In this document: positions 18,742 to 30,053 of the stretch, one piece after another | How the letters are laid out: the number at the start of each line of letters is the position of its first letter | How positions within the stretch are numbered: position 1 is the first letter of the stretch | DNA from: Syntrophus aciditrophicus | Lineage (GTDB): Bacteria > Desulfobacterota > Syntrophia > Syntrophales > UBA8958 | Assembly: GCA_020718905.1 (NCBI GenBank) | Contig: DYRD01000018.1 | Coordinates: 1-39,003 of the forward strand | Length of the DNA: 39,003 nucleotides | Direction of reading: 5' to 3' | The notes under the pieces: generated by a model | The model's database searches: none | Told to the model about the DNA's origin: nothing | What the model saw: the letters and a program-made list of their open reading frames with translations, nothing else | Translations under genes and position numbers: made by a program

Positions 18742-20403
18742 ATGATCGGAAAAATGCGGCCGAAATATTTGTGGATGTTCTTTGTTCTATTGATGGCAGC
18801 GACGTTTGAGCCGCTGGACCCGGTAAAGAGCTGGGGTGCGGCGGTGCTCCTTCAGCCGGAATCCATAGTGATGGGTGATATCGGAGCGGGTAAGCTGAAG
18901 CAGGGAACGATTGTCCTTTCCCATGACGATTCTGTTCGGAAGGCATGGTCCGTGGATCTTGAAGATGGCTGGCTGTGCAAAGCGGGTCAGCCCTTGACGG
19001 GGATGCTCGAAAACACGCGGCCGTTGCAGATCAAGATTTCCATGAAATCCTCCCTGGTCCCGGCGGGAGAAGACAACAATCACCACGGTCTTTACACAGT
19101 TGTCCTTAATCTTGACCTTGATAACAGACATGTCATCTATCATAAGAAATTAGCGGGTGGAAACCACAGAGAAATGATCATCCTGAATGTCGGGGGAGAA
19201 AGAAAGGTCGTAGAACTTTCTTTCTATGTGATGGAATATCCCCTGGCGCCGGTGTTAGCTGTCTCACCCTGTCGCCTTGATTTTGGCGCCCTGGGACAAG
19301 GGCAGAAAATGGTTAAAAAGATCGAGATTACCAACAGGGGGAGGCAGGCCTTAAAATGGAAAATCCGTCAAAAAAATAACTTCCAGCAAATGGCAGATAG
19401 CGAAGCTCTTTCGGGGCGATACGTTTCCTTTTTACATTCTGAAACCAGGGAAACGGGCCAGTACCGGCCGGGAAATGCCGGCAAGGAAAGTGCCGAATTT
19501 ACCGGTCATTGGTCGGAAATAGATGGTTATCCCGAAGCCCAGCAAAATAGTGTCTTGAAATACCGTTTTTCCGGTGCGGGGGTAATCCTCTATTATTGGA
19601 AGTCACCGGCGGGAGGTAAATTTACTCTTTACCTCGATAATCGGATAATAGCCAATATCGACGCCTTCAATGAGCACACTGCAGCCGCTGAATACCGTCT
19701 CCATGAACCTGTTGGCATTGGGACGCATACCCTGACGCTGGTCAACAATCTGGGACGGGTCGTTATCGAGGGAATAAAGATCGTTGGCAGAGAAATTACC
19801 CCGGGGAATGGGAAGTGGCTAAAAATATACCCGGAAATAGGCGTTACCACCCGGGAGATTGACTATCTTCATATATCCGTAGACACAACCCGTTTGCCGC
19901 CGGGGACATATGGGCAGCTGCTGAGCGTAGAATCAAACGGTGGTGAAGCGACAATCGAACTCTATGTAGAAGTTTCGCTGGAACCGGCTTTTAAAATACT
20001 GGATGTATACAGATACAGCTTCGGTAACGATGTCCTCTTCAGCACGAATCCTGAAGGAGAGACAAGGACGGCTTATTTCAGAAACTATCGCAAGGAAGGG
20101 ATAGCGTTCAGACTTTTCAGTCCCGGTGGTCCCGGCACAACGGAGTTTTATAGATGGTACAATCCCCGCAAACAATTGCATTTCTATTCATACGAGACAA
20201 GTGGCGGAGGGAAATTATCCAGAGAATACGTCTTTGAAGGAACCATCGGCAATATTGCCACCAGTCGCTTGCCGAACACCCGTGAATTGTACCGTTGGCA
20301 TCATTCACCTCCGGGACAATATTTTTTCTCCACCGATCCGAGGGGGGAAGGGATTCAAAAAAAAGGATGTAAATACGATGGGATCGCTGGATTTGTAAGG
20401 TAA
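18742..20403 (+). CDS. Exported protein with an Ig-like (ASPM-SPD-2-Hydin-type) region and a DUF5648-like C-terminus; function unknown
   Basis: Hydrophobic N-terminus (KYLWMFFVLLMAATF); SPCRLDFGALGQGQKMVKKIEITNRG; C-terminal TEFYRWYNPRKQLHFYSYE...ELYRWHHSPPGQYFFSTDPRGEGIQKKGCKYDGIAGFV. Confidence 0.7.
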   Translation: MIGKMRPKYLWMFFVLLMAATFEPLDPVKSWGAAVLLQPESIVMGDIGAGKLKQGTIVLSHDDSVRKAWSVDLEDGWLCKAGQPLTGMLENTRPLQIKISMKSSLVPAGEDNNHHGLYTVVLNLDLDNRHVIYHKKLAGGNHREMIILNVGGERKVVELSFYVMEYPLAPVLAVSPCRLDFGALGQGQKMVKKIEITNRGRQALKWKIRQKNNFQQMADSEALSGRYVSFLHSETRETGQYRPGNAGKESAEFTGHWSEIDGYPEAQQNSVLKYRFSGAGVILYYWKSPAGGKFTLYLDNRIIANIDAFNEHTAAAEYRLHEPVGIGTHTLTLVNNLGRVVIEGIKIVGREITPGNGKWLKIYPEIGVTTREIDYLHISVDTTRLPPGTYGQLLSVESNGGEATIELYVEVSLEPAFKILDVYRYSFGNDVLFSTNPEGETRTAYFRNYRKEGIAFRLFSPGGPGTTEFYRWYNPRKQLHFYSYETSGGGKLSREYVFEGTIGNIATSRLPNTRELYRWHHSPPGQYFFSTDPRGEGIQKKGCKYDGIAGFVR

Positions 20404-20437
20404 ATTAAACTTGTCGGATAAGAGATGGGATTGGCCC

Positions 20438-20466
20438 TTGACAAAAAATGTCAAAAGAGATATTAG
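20438..20466 (+). promoter_or_regulatory. Candidate sigma70-type promoter for the tRNA cluster
   Basis: TTGACA, 17-nt spacer, then TATTAG, about 22 nt upstream of the first tRNA. Confidence 0.6.
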
Positions 20467-20488
20467 GCTCCCTCTTTTATATAAGTGT

Positions 20489-20565
<77 letters not shown>

Positions 20566-20573
20566 GAGAATAT

Positions 20574-20651
20574 GGTGGGTGTAGCTCAGTTGGTTAGAGT
20601 GCCGGGTTGTGGCCCCGGAGGTCGAGGGTTCAAATCCCTTCACTCACCCCA
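20574..20651 (+). tRNA. tRNA-His(GTG)
   Basis: Anticodon loop TTGTGGC with GTG; extra 5' G(-1) opposite C73, typical of tRNA-His; encoded CCA. Confidence 0.93.
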
Positions 20652-20667
20652 TTGACTGAAAAAAAAG

Positions 20668-20744
20668 GCGCCTGTAGCTCAGTTGGATAGAGTCGCAGAC
20701 TTCGAATCTGTTGGTCGTACGTTCGAGTCGTACCAGGCGCGCCA
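20668..20744 (+). tRNA. tRNA-Arg(TCG)
   Basis: Anticodon loop CTTCGAA; GCGCCTG/CAGGCGC acceptor stem; GTACG/CGTAC T-stem; encoded CCA. Confidence 0.92.
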
Positions 20745-20773
20745 GATAAAAGAATTCGAGTTGATATATTACC

Positions 20774-20849
<76 letters not shown>

Positions 20850-20856
20850 GAAAAGC

Positions 20857-20891
20857 AGGGGTTAGGCAATTAAAGCCTAACCCCTTTTTTT
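20857..20891 (+). terminator. Rho-independent terminator after the tRNA cluster
   Basis: GGGGTTAGGC-loop-GCCTAACCCC hairpin followed directly by TTTTTTT. Confidence 0.93.
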
Positions 20892-20982
20892 CTTGAGCGG
20901 AATAAATATCAAAAAACCTATTGACTCTGGTAGGTCCTTATATTAGTCCCATTTCTTAATCAATTTCTGGAGCATTGAGGAA

Positions 20983-22302
20983 TTGCCTCGCAATATATTT
21001 TATATACGCACCTTCGGATGCCAGATGAATGTTCACGATTCCGATCAGTTAGCGACTATGATGGTTGACGACGGTTTTGAACAGACGGAAGATGTAAGGC
21101 AAGCGCAGGTTATTCTCGTCAATACATGCAGTATCAGGGAGAAGGTGGCCCAAAAAATAATCAGTCAGATCGGTCGCTACCGGCAGTTGAAGGAAAATAA
21201 TCCCGACCTTGTTATCGGCGTGGGAGGCTGTCTCGCTCAGCATTGGGGGACGTCCCTTTTGAAAAAAAACGTCGGCATTGATTTCGTTTTTGGACCCCAC
21301 GCCCTGGACAAGGTGCCGGAAATGATCAGCAGGGTGCAAAAAAGGGGGGGGGCAATCGTAGATACGGCATTCCGCACGGGCATTACGTCTCTGAATATCT
21401 GTCCCCGGCCGCATAACGGTGATTTGCAGGCCTTTGTCACCATTATGCAGGGATGCGACAACTTTTGTTCCTATTGCGTAGTCCCCAACCTCCGGGGAAG
21501 GGAAGAAAGCCGCCCGAGTCAGGATATTATCAATGAAATAAGGTTTCTGGTCGCTCATGGTGTTAAGGAGGTGACCCTCCTCGGACAGAACGTCAATTCC
21601 TACGGCAAGGGGTTGGACGAGGGGATTTGTTTTTCTGATTTAATTAAAAGCATCGACGCCATCGATGGTCTGGAGAGGATAAGGTTTACAACGTCTCATC
21701 CTAAAGACCTTACCGATGATTTGGTCGATCGCTTTGGAAAATTGGGGAAGCTTTGCGAATATATTCATTTGCCTTTTCAGGCCGGTTCTAATAGCATCCT
21801 CGCACGGATGAACCGCGGCTATACAAGGGAAGATTATCTTGCTAGGGTGGAACGATTGAGGGAAGTTTGTCCGGACATCGCGGTCAGTTCCGATGCGATG
21901 GTAGGATTTCCGGGAGAAACGACAGCGGATTTTGAAGCCACCCTCGAAATGATGGAGATAATCAGGTTTGACAACCTTTTTTCCTTCAAGTATTCGGAAC
22001 GTGAGGGAACGAAGGCCGTTAGCCTTGATCAAAAAGTACCGGAAAAAGAAAAAAGCCGCCGTCTCAATTTACTGCAAGCACTTCAGGATCGCCATACCCT
22101 GGAGAGGAACAAGGCGATGGTTGGTAAAACTGTGGAAGTCCTTGTGGAGGGGATTAGTAAGAACAGTTCCAAAGATATGATGGGACGAACAAGAACGAAC
22201 AAGATCGTCAACTTCAGAGGCCCGGAGCAGCTCCACGGAAAAACCGTAAACCTGCATATTACCGCCGGATATTTACATTCATTGCGGGGCGAACTTTCTT
22301 GA
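20983..22302 (+). CDS. miaB: tRNA-2-methylthio-N6-dimethylallyladenosine synthase MiaB
   Basis: YIRTFGCQMNVHDSDQ, VNTCSIREKV, MQGCDNFCSYCVVPNLRGREESR and a C-terminal TRAM region. Confidence 0.97.
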   Translation: MPRNIFYIRTFGCQMNVHDSDQLATMMVDDGFEQTEDVRQAQVILVNTCSIREKVAQKIISQIGRYRQLKENNPDLVIGVGGCLAQHWGTSLLKKNVGIDFVFGPHALDKVPEMISRVQKRGGAIVDTAFRTGITSLNICPRPHNGDLQAFVTIMQGCDNFCSYCVVPNLRGREESRPSQDIINEIRFLVAHGVKEVTLLGQNVNSYGKGLDEGICFSDLIKSIDAIDGLERIRFTTSHPKDLTDDLVDRFGKLGKLCEYIHLPFQAGSNSILARMNRGYTREDYLARVERLREVCPDIAVSSDAMVGFPGETTADFEATLEMMEIIRFDNLFSFKYSEREGTKAVSLDQKVPEKEKSRRLNLLQALQDRHTLERNKAMVGKTVEVLVEGISKNSSKDMMGRTRTNKIVNFRGPEQLHGKTVNLHITAGYLHSLRGELS

Positions 22303-22315
22303 GAAGGAGGAGGGG

Positions 22316-22816
22316 ATGTTGATTGAAATGAAGATTACCGGGCTGACGATAGATCCGATAACGAGCACTCCGATCGTCATTCTGAAGGATATTGAGGAGA
22401 AAAAGGCCATTCCGATCTGGATCGGTTTGTTTGAAGCCAGCGCCATAGCGACGCAGTTGGAAAAGATCTCCTTTTCCCGGCCCATGACCCATGATCTGAT
22501 GAAAGAAATATTGAAAGTACTCGGCGTGGAGGTAGTGCGGGTAGAAATTCACGATTTGAGAAACAACACCTTTTTTGCGAACATGCATTTGCAGGGAGAT
22601 GGAAAGACTTATATCGTCGATGCCCGTCCCAGCGACGCCATTGCTATCGCCCTGAGAACAGATGCCCCGATATTTGTTGAGGAAAAAGTAATCGAAAAAT
22701 CGAGAAACGTCGATATCGGCGCCAACATTGACGACATGGAAAAACTCAAGGAAGATAAACTGAAGGATTTCCTCGAACACTTGTCTCCCGAGGCCTTCGG
22801 TAAATACAAGATGTGA
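22316..22816 (+). CDS. Bifunctional nuclease (BFN/DUF151) family protein
   Basis: IVILKDIEEKKAIPIWIGLFEASAIA...RPMTHDLM...DARPSDAIAIALRTDAPIFV. Confidence 0.92.
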   Translation: MLIEMKITGLTIDPITSTPIVILKDIEEKKAIPIWIGLFEASAIATQLEKISFSRPMTHDLMKEILKVLGVEVVRVEIHDLRNNTFFANMHLQGDGKTYIVDARPSDAIAIALRTDAPIFVEEKVIEKSRNVDIGANIDDMEKLKEDKLKDFLEHLSPEAFGKYKM

Positions 22817-22835
22817 TGTCTATTTTTGATAAATC

Positions 22836-23793
22836 ATGGTAAAAATATCTACCCTGGAAGAAGCGATAATCGCCTTCGCCTTACATCTTGAAATGGAGAG
22901 AAACCTGTCCCCCCAGACTTGCCGGAGTTATCTTTCCGACCTTATGGACTTCTCCGGCTTCATGAAAGGACAGAAGTTGGGCGTCATTACCGGGGAAAAT
23001 AAGGGCCTTGGCAATTTTGATCAGTTGCATCTTCGTATGTATCTGGCGACCCTCTACAAGCGCAAACTTCAAAAAGCGTCCATCGCCCGTAAACTGTCGG
23101 CGATGAACACTTTTCCCCGCTACTTGCTTAGAGAAGGATACATCGCCGTGCATCCTCTTGCCACCGTGTCGGCGCCGCGCCAGGATTTGCTCATGCCCAG
23201 GCACCTGTCCGTTGATGAGGTATTTGACCTCCTGAGGGATCGATTTGCAGAAGACATCAAGGGAAAACGGGACAGAGCCATCCTGGAAATATTATATTCC
23301 ACGGGTATCCGCTTGAGTGAGCTTACGGCGTTGAACAGGGAGGATATCGATTTTGAGCAGGCACTGATCAGGGTGCGGGGAAAAGGGCGGAAGGAAAGGA
23401 TTGTTCCCATCGGAGTACCGGCGCTGCGGACCTTGAAAGATTACCTGGAAAGAAGGGTATCCGGGGGGGGAAAACGGGACTCCTGAGGAAAGAAAAGGAC
23501 CTTTGATCACCGGTAGAAATAAGGAACGGATCAATCCCCGGACGGTGGAACGAATAGTTGATAAATATATGCGGATGAGCGGTAATCAAAAAAAGATCAG
23601 TCCCCACGCCCTGCGGCATTCCTTCGCCACCCATCTCCTCGATGCGGGAGCCGATTTAAGGAGCATTCAGGAACTGCTCGGCCATGAGAGTCTCTCGACG
23701 ACCCAGCGTTATACTTCGGTCAGTGTCGGGCGGCTCATGGATATCTATGACAAGGCACATCCCAAAGCGCGGGGAGGAGCAAACCAGGCATGA
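22836..23793 (+). pseudogene. xerC: Tyrosine recombinase XerC, frame broken at a G8 run
   Basis: N-terminal and core domain in frame 22836-23486; the catalytic [37 protein letters not shown] continues in another frame (23503-23793). Reading G7 instead of G8 at 23463-23470 restores ...[34 protein letters not shown]. Confidence 0.88.
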
Positions 23794-24335
23794 AAATCCG
23801 GGGAACAACAATTATCGCCATAAGGCACAACGGAAAAGTTACCGTTGCCGGCGACGGGCAGGTTACTTTCGACGTTACCATCATGAAACATGGGGCCCGC
23901 AAGGTTCGCCGTCTCTATCACAACAAGGTCATTGTCGGTTTTGCCGGAACTACGGCAGATGCTTTCACCCTCTTTGATCGTTTTGACCAGAAGCTGGAAC
24001 AGTACAACGGGAATCTTTTGCGAGCCGCTGTTGAACTGACGAAAGACTGGCGCACCGATCGGGTGCTGCGTCATCTCGAAGCCCTGATGATTGCCGTCAG
24101 TAAGGACAATTTCCTGCTGATTTCCGGCAACGGTGATGTCATTGAATCAGACGATGAAGTCATGGCGATTGGTTCCGGCGGCCCTTACGCATTGGCCGCC
24201 GCCCGCGCCCTGGTCCGTTTTTCCGATCTCTCGGCCAAGGATATCGCCATGGAATCCGTGAAGATCGCCTCGGAAATTTGTATTTATACCAATAATAACA
24301 TAACGGTTGAAGAATTGGATATCAATGATGATTGA
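23790..24335 (+). CDS. hslV: ATP-dependent protease peptidase subunit HslV
   Basis: [47 protein letters not shown] overlap with the xerC stop. Confidence 0.97.
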   Translation: MKIRGTTIIAIRHNGKVTVAGDGQVTFDVTIMKHGARKVRRLYHNKVIVGFAGTTADAFTLFDRFDQKLEQYNGNLLRAAVELTKDWRTDRVLRHLEALMIAVSKDNFLLISGNGDVIESDDEVMAIGSGGPYALAAARALVRFSDLSAKDIAMESVKIASEICIYTNNNITVEELDINDD

Positions 24336-24380
24336 TGCGCTGCCCGCTTTAAAGATTATAGAACGAGAAAAAAAGCAGCT

Positions 24381-25760
24381 GTGAAGGCCCTGACGCCGCG
24401 TGAAATTGTCGAGAGGCTTGATCAGTATATTATCGGCCAGGGAGATGCAAAAAGGGCCGTGGCCATAGCCTTACGCAACCGCTGGCGGCGACAAAACGTC
24501 TCCAAAGACCTTGGCGAAGAAATTTCGCCGAAAAACATCATCATGATCGGACCGACAGGAGTCGGAAAGACCGAAATTGCCCGTCGCCTTGCCAAACTCG
24601 ACAATTCTCCTTTTCTCAAGGTTGAGGCGTCCAAATTTACGGAGGTAGGATATGTAGGTCGGGATGTGGAATCCATGATCCGTGACCTTGTCGAGCTGGC
24701 CATCAACATGGCGAAGGCCGAAGAGCAGGAGGGAGTTAGCTCCAAAGCGGCATCTTTGGCAGAGGAAGCCCTCCTCGACGTTCTTCTCCCTCCCAAGCCG
24801 GTGGAAAGGACGGTCGGGCAAATGATGGCGGAGGAAAAGGAATTCGATGCCGCCGAGGAAGATCTCTTGAAGCAGCAGGATACAACCCGGGAAAAGCTGA
24901 GAAAACTCCTCCATGAAGGAAAGCTTGACGGTCGCTACGTAGAAATCGAGGTATCGGAACAACGAGGCGGTCCGATGATTGAAATATTTTCCACTGCCGG
25001 CATCGAAGACATGGGGATGAACATTAAGGAACTTTTTGGCAATATGTTTCCTCCCAAAAAGAAAAAAAATAGGGTTATGGTGCCGGAAGCCCTGGATATA
25101 TTGACCCAGGAGCAGGCCCAGCGCCTGGTAGACATGGAGAAGGTTACGAAGACGGCTATTTCCCGGGTGGAACAATCGGGCATTATCTTCCTCGATGAGA
25201 TCGACAAGATCGTGGGAAGCGATTCAGCCCAGGGACCCGATGTCTCGCGAGAAGGAGTGCAGCGGGATCTGCTGCCTATTGTTGAGGGGTCGACAGTAAA
25301 TACCCGTCATGGCATGCTCAAAACGGACCATATCCTGTTTATCGCCGCCGGGGCCTTCAGCGCCACCAAGCCGTCGGATTTGATCCCCGAGCTGCAGGGC
25401 CGTTTCCCGATTCGGGTCGAGTTGGATTCCCTTGGCAAGGAAGAGTTCATCCGTATTCTGACCGAACCTCATAACGCCTTGATTAAACAATATATTGAAA
25501 TGATGGCCACGGAAGGCTTAGAGGTAACATTTACGACGGAGGCAATTGCGGAAATCGCCGAAGTAGCCACGATCGTCAATGAAAGAACGGAAAATATCGG
25601 GGCGAGGAGGCTCTATACCATCATGGAAACCCTCTTAGAGGACATTTCCTTCGACGCCCCCGACATGACCGAGAAAAATGTGGTAATAGACGCCCCGCAG
25701 GTCCAGGAAAAGCTCGGCGATATTATCGAAGACGAAGACCTGAGCCGCTATATTCTATAA
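24381..25760 (+). CDS. hslU: ATP-dependent protease ATPase subunit HslU (GTG start)
   Basis: [50 protein letters not shown] and a C-terminal EDLSRYIL tail. Confidence 0.97.
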   Translation: MKALTPREIVERLDQYIIGQGDAKRAVAIALRNRWRRQNVSKDLGEEISPKNIIMIGPTGVGKTEIARRLAKLDNSPFLKVEASKFTEVGYVGRDVESMIRDLVELAINMAKAEEQEGVSSKAASLAEEALLDVLLPPKPVERTVGQMMAEEKEFDAAEEDLLKQQDTTREKLRKLLHEGKLDGRYVEIEVSEQRGGPMIEIFSTAGIEDMGMNIKELFGNMFPPKKKKNRVMVPEALDILTQEQAQRLVDMEKVTKTAISRVEQSGIIFLDEIDKIVGSDSAQGPDVSREGVQRDLLPIVEGSTVNTRHGMLKTDHILFIAAGAFSATKPSDLIPELQGRFPIRVELDSLGKEEFIRILTEPHNALIKQYIEMMATEGLEVTFTTEAIAEIAEVATIVNERTENIGARRLYTIMETLLEDISFDAPDMTEKNVVIDAPQVQEKLGDIIEDEDLSRYIL

Positions 25761-26591
<831 letters not shown>

Positions 26592-26631
26592 AAACATAAA
26601 CCATCAATTTAAGGACATATTGTAAATAATC

Positions 26632-27825
26632 ATGAATAAAGAAGAATGGATATCTGTTTCCGATCAGTACATCATGGGGACCTACAGGCGCTATCCCGTG
26701 GTTTTCACCCGGGGAAAAGGGATGAAGATATGTGATACCGAAGGCCGGGAGTATCTTGATTTTGTTGCCGGAATCGCTGTTTGCAGCCTTGGCCATGCCC
26801 ATCCGCGGGTTACTGAAGCCATAAAAAACCAGGCCGACAAACTGATCCATGTTTCCAATCTTTACCACATAGAGGCCCAAATAGAATATGCCAAGCTGCT
26901 TATGCAGAACTCCGTTCTTGATAAGGTCTTTTTTTGTAACAGTGGTGCCGAGGCTAATGAAGGTGCCATCAAACTTGCAAAAAAGTATGGCAATGACCTC
27001 AGCAACGGCAGCAAAAATGAGACCATAACCATGGACGGCTCCTTTCACGGCCGAACTATGGCTACGATCACCGCCACGGGTCAGGAAAAATTTCAGCAGG
27101 GATTCAATCCCCTGTTAGCGGGGTTCAAATATGTTCCTTTCAACGACTTGAGACTGCTCGGGAAGACAATTTCCGAGAAAACCTGCGCCGTAATGATTGA
27201 GCCCGTCCAGGCCGAAGGGGGCATCCGGGTTCCCGATCGAGATTATTTTCAGCAGGTGCGGCGCCTGTGTAATGAAAAGGAGGTCCTGCTGATTCTTGAC
27301 GAGGTCCAGGTCGGGATGGGGCGGACGGGTACCCTTTTTGCCCATGAACAGGAAGGGATCATTCCGGACATCGTTACCATGGCCAAGGCCATGGGGAATG
27401 GGTTCCCTCTCGGCGCCGTTCTTGCGAAGGACAGTATCGCCGCCGCCTTCGCGCCGGGAAGCCACGCCTCGACCTTCGGCGGCAACCCGCTGGCCATGGC
27501 CGCGGCCAAAGCGACACTGGAGACATTGCTCGGCGAGAATCTCCTGTCTAACTGCCGGCTGATGGGAGGCTATTTTATTGACAAGCTCAACGATTTGAAA
27601 AAGAAACATTCCGCAATCAAAGAAGTGCGGGGCAGGGGGCTGCTCATCGGGGTGGAGCTTGACTGCGAAGCAGCAGGAGTAATTAAAAAATGCATGGATC
27701 GCGGGGTCCTCGTCGCATCAGCGGGAACCCAGGTATTACGGTTTGTTCCGCCCCTGATTGTTACTGCACAGGATATCGATCAAATCGTCGCAATCCTAGA
27801 TGACATTTTGCGGGAGGGGGCATGA
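26632..27825 (+). CDS. argD: Acetylornithine/succinyldiaminopimelate-type aminotransferase
   Basis: EYLDFVAGIAVCSLGHAHP, FFCNSGAEANEGAIKLAKKY and STFGGNPLAMAAAKATLE. Confidence 0.95.
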   Translation: MNKEEWISVSDQYIMGTYRRYPVVFTRGKGMKICDTEGREYLDFVAGIAVCSLGHAHPRVTEAIKNQADKLIHVSNLYHIEAQIEYAKLLMQNSVLDKVFFCNSGAEANEGAIKLAKKYGNDLSNGSKNETITMDGSFHGRTMATITATGQEKFQQGFNPLLAGFKYVPFNDLRLLGKTISEKTCAVMIEPVQAEGGIRVPDRDYFQQVRRLCNEKEVLLILDEVQVGMGRTGTLFAHEQEGIIPDIVTMAKAMGNGFPLGAVLAKDSIAAAFAPGSHASTFGGNPLAMAAAKATLETLLGENLLSNCRLMGGYFIDKLNDLKKKHSAIKEVRGRGLLIGVELDCEAAGVIKKCMDRGVLVASAGTQVLRFVPPLIVTAQDIDQIVAILDDILREGA

Positions 27826-28751
27826 AAAAAGATCTGGTGACGGAGTACGATCTTGAAGTTGAGGATTTTCACTCCATCTTCGCGCGGTCACGATCCCTGA
27901 AGCAATTTCTCAAAGAAGGAAGGCCCCACGGGACATTAGCGGGGAAAACCCTTGGAATGATCTTTGAGAAAGCCTCCACAAGGACCCGCCTTTCTTTTGA
28001 GGTCGGCATGTATCAACTGGGAGGACGGGCGCTTTTTTTGAATACAAAAGACACGCAAATCGGCAGGGGTGAAACGGTGGCCGATACGGCGAGAATCATG
28101 TCCCGCTATATGGACGGGATCATGATCAGGACCTTTGCCCAGAAAACAGTAGCGGACTTGGCTCTTTATGCGGATATTCCCGTCATCAACGGCCTGACGG
28201 ACCTTCTCCATCCCTGTCAGATTTTAAGTGACCTCTTTACGATTATTGAGCGCAGAGGCGATTATACGGGATTAAAGATCGCTTATATAGGAGACGGCAA
28301 CAATATTGCCAATTCCTGGATAAATGCCGCCGTCAGGCTTCCCATTCAACTAACCCTTGCCTGTCCCGAAGGTTATGAACCGCACCCGGAACTGCTGAGA
28401 AAGGGAAAACGGGAAGCCCGGGAGGGTATCGATTTATTTCGGGATCCCGTGGAGGCTATCGAGATGGCCGATGTTGTTTATACGGACGTCTGGGCAAGTA
28501 TGGGGCAGGAAGAGGAACAGGAAGAGCGGGCGCAGATATTCAAATCATATCAGATTAATCAGGAACTTTTAGAACACGCAGGGAAAAACGTCATCGTCAT
28601 GCATTGTCTTCCGGCGCACCGTGGCGAGGAAATAACCTCCGAGGTGATCGACGGCCCTCATTCCGTAGTTCTTGACCAGGCGGAAAACCGCCTCCATGTA
28701 CAGAAGGCAATCTTGGAAATATTGATGAAGGGGGACAAGAGTAATGGTTAA
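27822..28751 (+). CDS. argF: Ornithine carbamoyltransferase
   Basis: [33 protein letters not shown] and [16 protein letters not shown] overlap with argD. Confidence 0.96.
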   Translation: MKKDLVTEYDLEVEDFHSIFARSRSLKQFLKEGRPHGTLAGKTLGMIFEKASTRTRLSFEVGMYQLGGRALFLNTKDTQIGRGETVADTARIMSRYMDGIMIRTFAQKTVADLALYADIPVINGLTDLLHPCQILSDLFTIIERRGDYTGLKIAYIGDGNNIANSWINAAVRLPIQLTLACPEGYEPHPELLRKGKREAREGIDLFRDPVEAIEMADVVYTDVWASMGQEEEQEERAQIFKSYQINQELLEHAGKNVIVMHCLPAHRGEEITSEVIDGPHSVVLDQAENRLHVQKAILEILMKGDKSNG

Positions 28752-30014
28752 TAAAATCAATAAGGTAGTTCTTGCTTGCTCGGGGGGGCTGGATACTTCG
28801 GTCATCGTCAGGTGGTTGATTGAAACTTACAAATGTGAGGTGGTCTGCTTTGCCGCCGATGTCGGTCAGAAGGAAGAACTGGACGGGCTGAAGGAAAAGG
28901 CCGTCAATACCGGCGCCAGCAAGATCTATATTGAAGATCTTACCGAGGAATTTGCCAGAGACTTTATTTTCCCGGCCCTACGGGCAAATGCCACCTATGA
29001 GGGGGTGTATCTCCTGGGAACATCGCTGGCCAGGCCTTTGATTGCCAAGAAACAGATTGAAATCGCCCACGCCGAAGGGGCTGACGCCGTCTGTCACGGA
29101 GCGACGGGAAAGGGGAATGACCAGGTGCGCTTTGAAATGACCTATATGGCCCTCGATCCTTACATCCGGATCATTTCTTCCTGGAAAGATCCGCACTGGA
29201 ACTTCGATTCCCGCCAGTCCATGCTTGATTACGCAGCCAAGCACAAAATCCCCGTCCCCCTCGTAACGAAAGAAAAACCTTATAGCAGCGACAGAAACTC
29301 CCTGCACATCTCCCATGAAGGAGGCATCCTCGAGGACCCCTGGGCGGAGCCCCCGGAGGATATTTTCGTTTTGACGGTCGCCCCCGAAGCGGCCCCCGAG
29401 AAACCGACTTATGTAGAGATCGATTTTGAGCAGGGTAACCCCGTTGCCCTGGACGGGAAGAAGTTGAGTCCGGCCAAACTTATGGATAAAATTAACCGGT
29501 TGGCCGGGGCCAACGGTATCGGCCGGGTCGATATGGTAAACCGCTTTGTCGGCATGAAGTCCCGGGGCGTCTACGAGACGCCGGGTGGCACCGTACTCTG
29601 GGCGGCCCATCGCGCCGTCGAATCCCTCACCATGGACCGTGAAGTCATGATGATGAGAGATTCTCTGATCCCGAAATAGGCTCAACTCGTCTATAACGGC
29701 TTCTGGTACGCTCCGGAAATGAAGACCCTCCAGACGTACATCGATGCGACCCAGGAAAATGTCACGGGAACGGCCCGGATGAAGCCTACAAGGGCAACGT
29801 CGTCGTCGTGGGCAGGAAGTCCCCCTTTTCTCTGTATAACGAAGATTTCGCCCCCTTTGAAAAAGAAGAGGTGTACAATCAGATGGACGCCACCGGTTTT
29901 ATCCGGCTTAACGCCCTCCGGTGGACCGGATGCCAAGGAGATAAAGAAGGGCGGCAAGGCACCAACTCGCGAGAAGAAGTAAACCGGAGGGGCAAAAGAA
30001 AAAATAACGAATAA
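28744..30014 (+). pseudogene. argG: Argininosuccinate synthase with in-frame TAG and a downstream frameshift
   Basis: Open to ...[10 protein letters not shown] then TAG at 29677-29679; same frame continues [35 protein letters not shown], then shifts to [43 protein letters not shown]. Confidence 0.9.
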
Positions 30015-30053
30015 ATAATCTATATAATAACAAGAGCAAACAGGAATAATTAA

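Noticed and set aside
29677-29679. Pyrrolysine read-through of TAG in argG
   Set aside because: The residue is simply the conserved Tyr, argG also carries a separate frameshift, and no other conserved gene here needs TAG read-through.
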